A stretch of 7,788 nt of DNA from Bacilli bacterium (lineage in GTDB: Bacteria; Bacillota_I; Bacilli_A; RF39; UBA660). The stretch spans positions 1 to 7,788 of the forward strand of contig JAQUDY010000046.1 in the NCBI GenBank assembly GCA_028685445.1, written 5' to 3'. Below, piece by piece: positions 6,285 to 7,788 of the stretch. Position 1 is the stretch's first letter, and each line of letters opens with the position of its first letter. Under the pieces are notes generated by a model. It did no database searches and was not told where the DNA came from. It was given only the letters and a program-made list of their open reading frames with translations. A program made the position numbers and the translations under genes.

Positions 6285-7511
6285 TTAATTGTTTTTTTCT
6301 ATTTTTTCTTCAATTCTTAATAACTCATTATATTTACAAATTCTTTCACCACGTGATAAAGATCCTGTTTTTATATAACCAAGATTAAGTCCTACAGCTA
6401 AATGTGCAATTAAAGTGTCTTCAGTTTCGCCACTTCTATGTGAAATAATTGTTTTAAAATTATTGTCTTTAGCTAGTTTTATAGTTTCTAACATTTCTGT
6501 AATTGTTCCTATTTGGTTTGGTTTTAATAAAATTGAATTGTTATATTTTTTTATAATACCGTCATTTAAATATTTTATATTTGTAACAAAAAAGTCATCA
6601 CCAACTAACATAATTTTATTTCCTATGCTTTTAGTTAATTTCTGCATAGACTTTATATCGTTTTCTGCAAATGCATCTTCGATACTAATAATAGGATAAT
6701 TTTTAACTAACTTTTCATAGTATTTTATTAATTCTTCTTTTGATATTTTCTTTTTATCTATAGTATATTTATTTCCATCATAAAATTCACTAGCAGCACA
6801 GTCAAGAGCTATTAAAACATCAGCTCCAGGATTATAGTTACTTAATTTTATTGCTTTTATTATATAGTTTAAGGCCTCTTCATTCGAACTTAATTTTGGA
6901 GCAAAGCCCCCCTCATCTCCTACAGATGTGGAAAAGTCATCTTTTTCTAACATTATTTTTAAATTATGAAATATTTCTGATCCACATCTTAAATTTTCTT
7001 TAAAAGTCTTTAACATGGGAACAATCATAAATTCTTGGATTTCAAGACCGCTATTAGCATGAGCGCCACCATTAATTATATTCATCATTGGAACTGGTAA
7101 ATTATAATTCTCTCCAATATACTCATATACATCTTTGTTGTTAACTTTTGCTAAAGCTTTTAATACACACATGGAAACAGACAAGATAGCATTAGCACCT
7201 AATTTACTTTTATTATTTGTTCCATCTAATTCATTTAAAATAGTGTCAATTTCACTTTGATTTAATTCAAAACCTATTAACCGTTCTCTTATTATAGTAT
7301 TAACATTATTTACTGCAATAAGCACTCCTTTTCCATGGTATCTTTTTTTATCATTATCTCTTAATTCTAGTGCTTCATTTTCTCCAGTTGATGCACCACT
7401 TGGAACACTCGAGCTTACTTTTAAACCATTTTCTAACTCTAAATCTGTCTCAATTGTAGGATTTCCTCTAGAGTCTAAAATTTCTCTTGCAAAAATATCT
7501 TTTATTTTCAT
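6285..7511 (-). CDS. eno: Enolase (phosphopyruvate hydratase)
   Basis: Enolase interconverts 2-phosphoglycerate and phosphoenolpyruvate in glycolysis, in the cytosol. From the ATG at 7511 it is 408 residues, about 20 shorter than common bacterial enolases. The mobile loop SGASTGENEALELRD is at 38-52, and GGAHANSGLEIQEFMIVP at 148-165. Catalytic E200 is in GDEGGFAP; metal ligands are D237, E278 and D305 (VGDDFFVTN). Catalytic K330 is in LLKPNQIG, with SHRSGETED at 357-365 and KTGSLSRGERICKYNELLRI near the end. All catalytic residues are kept, so it should be active. The motif around E278 reads SIEDAFAENDIKSM, without the usual DW. An ATG at 7523 is in frame, but GGTGAT at 7516-7521 would then be coding, while it is well placed for 7511. 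Probably transcribed with secG from the promoter at 7535-7563. Confidence 0.97.
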   Translation of the reverse strand: MKIKDIFAREILDSRGNPTIETDLELENGLKVSSSVPSGASTGENEALELRDNDKKRYHGKGVLIAVNNVNTIIRERLIGFELNQSEIDTILNELDGTNNKSKLGANAILSVSMCVLKALAKVNNKDVYEYIGENYNLPVPMMNIINGGAHANSGLEIQEFMIVPMLKTFKENLRCGSEIFHNLKIMLEKDDFSTSVGDEGGFAPKLSSNEEALNYIIKAIKLSNYNPGADVLIALDCAASEFYDGNKYTIDKKKISKEELIKYYEKLVKNYPIISIEDAFAENDIKSMQKLTKSIGNKIMLVGDDFFVTNIKYLNDGIIKKYNNSILLKPNQIGTITEMLETIKLAKDNNFKTIISHRSGETEDTLIAHLAVGLNLGYIKTGSLSRGERICKYNELLRIEEKIEKNN

Positions 7512-7515
7512 TTTT

Positions 7516-7521
7516 ATCACC
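7516..7521 (-). promoter_or_regulatory. eno ribosome binding site, decides the start
   Basis: Minus strand GGTGAT, with its GGTG core six bases before the ATG at 7511. The in-frame ATG four codons upstream has only an AT-rich leader with no clear pairing, so 7511 is preferred. Confidence 0.7.
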
Positions 7522-7534
7522 ATTTTCTAATTAA

Positions 7535-7563
7535 ATTATAAATTAAATGTAAATTATAAGCAA
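7535..7563 (-). promoter_or_regulatory. Probable promoter of eno-secG
   Basis: On the minus strand TTGCTT (7558-7563), a 17-base spacer and a perfect TATAAT (7535-7540) precede the eno ATG with room for a leader of roughly 16 bases. A second TATAAT-like box lies 18 bases further upstream (7553-7558) but has no matching -35. Confidence 0.55.
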
Positions 7564-7587
7564 GTTAAATTAATTTTAAATCTTTTA

Positions 7588-7596
7588 TGTTATAAT
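7588..7596 (+). promoter_or_regulatory. Extended -10 promoter of the Fem-type gene
   Basis: The plus strand reads TGT followed by TATAAT (TGnTATAAT, a perfect extended -10). No recognisable -35 is seen at 17 bases, which extended -10 promoters can do without. Transcription would start near 7603, leaving a leader of only about 12 bases that begins at the ribosome site GAGGTG (7603-7608). Confidence 0.5.
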
Positions 7597-7614
7597 GGTT
7601 TTGAGGTGTAAACT

Positions 7615-7788
7615 ATGCGATTAGTAGAGTTAACAATTGATCGTTTTGATGAATTTGCAGCTAATCATCCATTACGTAATTATTGTCAAAGTTCAGCATA
7701 TGCTAGATATATGGGTGAACGAGGTTTTAGTTATGATTATATTGGTTATGAGGATGATAGTAATAACTTAGTTGCGGCATCACTTATT
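7615..7788 (+). CDS. FemABX-type peptidoglycan aminoacyltransferase, partial (N-terminus only)
   Basis: The frame from the ATG at 7615 stays open for 58 codons to the window edge. The start has GAGGTG six bases upstream. The visible part, with FDEFAANHPLRNYCQSSAYA followed by RYMGERGFSYDYIGYED and then LVAASLI, fits the N-terminus of FemA/FemX/MurM proteins. In those, a D-F-x-x-H-P segment leads into a Q-S-S-x-Y/W motif and the first strand of a GNAT-like domain. Such enzymes use aminoacyl-tRNA to add amino acids to the lysine side chain of lipid II, building the peptidoglycan cross-bridge at the inner face of the membrane. Which amino acid and position cannot be told from this fragment. It is divergent from eno, with a 103-base shared intergenic region. 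The family call rests on a short N-terminus only. Confidence 0.75.
   Translation, partial: MRLVELTIDRFDEFAANHPLRNYCQSSAYARYMGERGFSYDYIGYEDDSNNLVAASLI

Noticed and set aside
6415..6699. Plus-strand 94-codon open frame
   Set aside because: Antisense to the conserved enolase C-terminal domain; shadow.
7533..7559. Direct repeat AAATTATAA at 7533-7541 and 7551-7559
   Set aside because: Two copies of a pure A/T nonamer in a very AT-rich intergenic region are easily chance; it mostly reflects two TATAAT-like boxes.

Overview
This window is a very AT-rich stretch (by eye about three quarters A+T) of chromosome from a low-GC Gram-positive bacterium. The conserved gene run eno-secG-rnr-smpB is typical of Firmicutes (Bacilli and relatives). 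A FemABX-type gene at the right edge implies a peptidoglycan cell wall. The Trp codons I checked are TGG, I saw no in-frame TGA in the genes, and visible stops are TAA or TAG, so there is no sign of the Mycoplasma-type code. I cannot name the genus; an AT-rich Bacilli or Erysipelotrichia-like organism is the best guess.

Layout, right to left, because almost everything is on the minus strand. (1) At 7615-7788 a plus-strand gene starts and runs off the window. It is the N-terminus of a Fem-type peptidoglycan interpeptide-bridge aminoacyltransferase, divergent from eno. (2) Minus-strand eno (enolase, 6285-7511) and secG (preprotein translocase subunit, 6012-6227) are probably one transcript, ending at an intrinsic terminator at about 5987-6009. 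(3) A second unit starts at a probable promoter at 5933-5961. It contains rnr (RNase R, 3802-5913), smpB (tmRNA-binding protein, 3387-3818) and a gene for an exported, membrane-anchored amidase-signature protein (1568-3397). All three overlap head to tail and look translationally coupled. (4) After a 94-base gap with its own -10 box come a LytTR response regulator (766-1473) and an overlapping AgrC-like sensor histidine kinase (1-773, C-terminus beyond the left edge).

How the genes relate: SmpB and RNase R are partners in trans-translation and non-stop mRNA decay, so their coupling is expected. SecG serves Sec export, which the amidase would use through its signal peptide. The amidase sits where the tmRNA gene ssrA lies in several Firmicutes; no tmRNA is recognisable here. 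The two-component pair resembles Agr/peptide-sensing systems but has the order regulator-then-kinase, and no AgrB- or AgrD-like gene is visible.

The most unusual parts are the anchored amidase fused onto the smpB end and sitting next to a peptide-sensor-like system, the H-box variant of the kinase, the short tail of SmpB, and a short enolase that differs from the usual Bacilli sequence at several motif positions. No rRNA, tRNA, CRISPR array, insertion sequence or phage element was seen.
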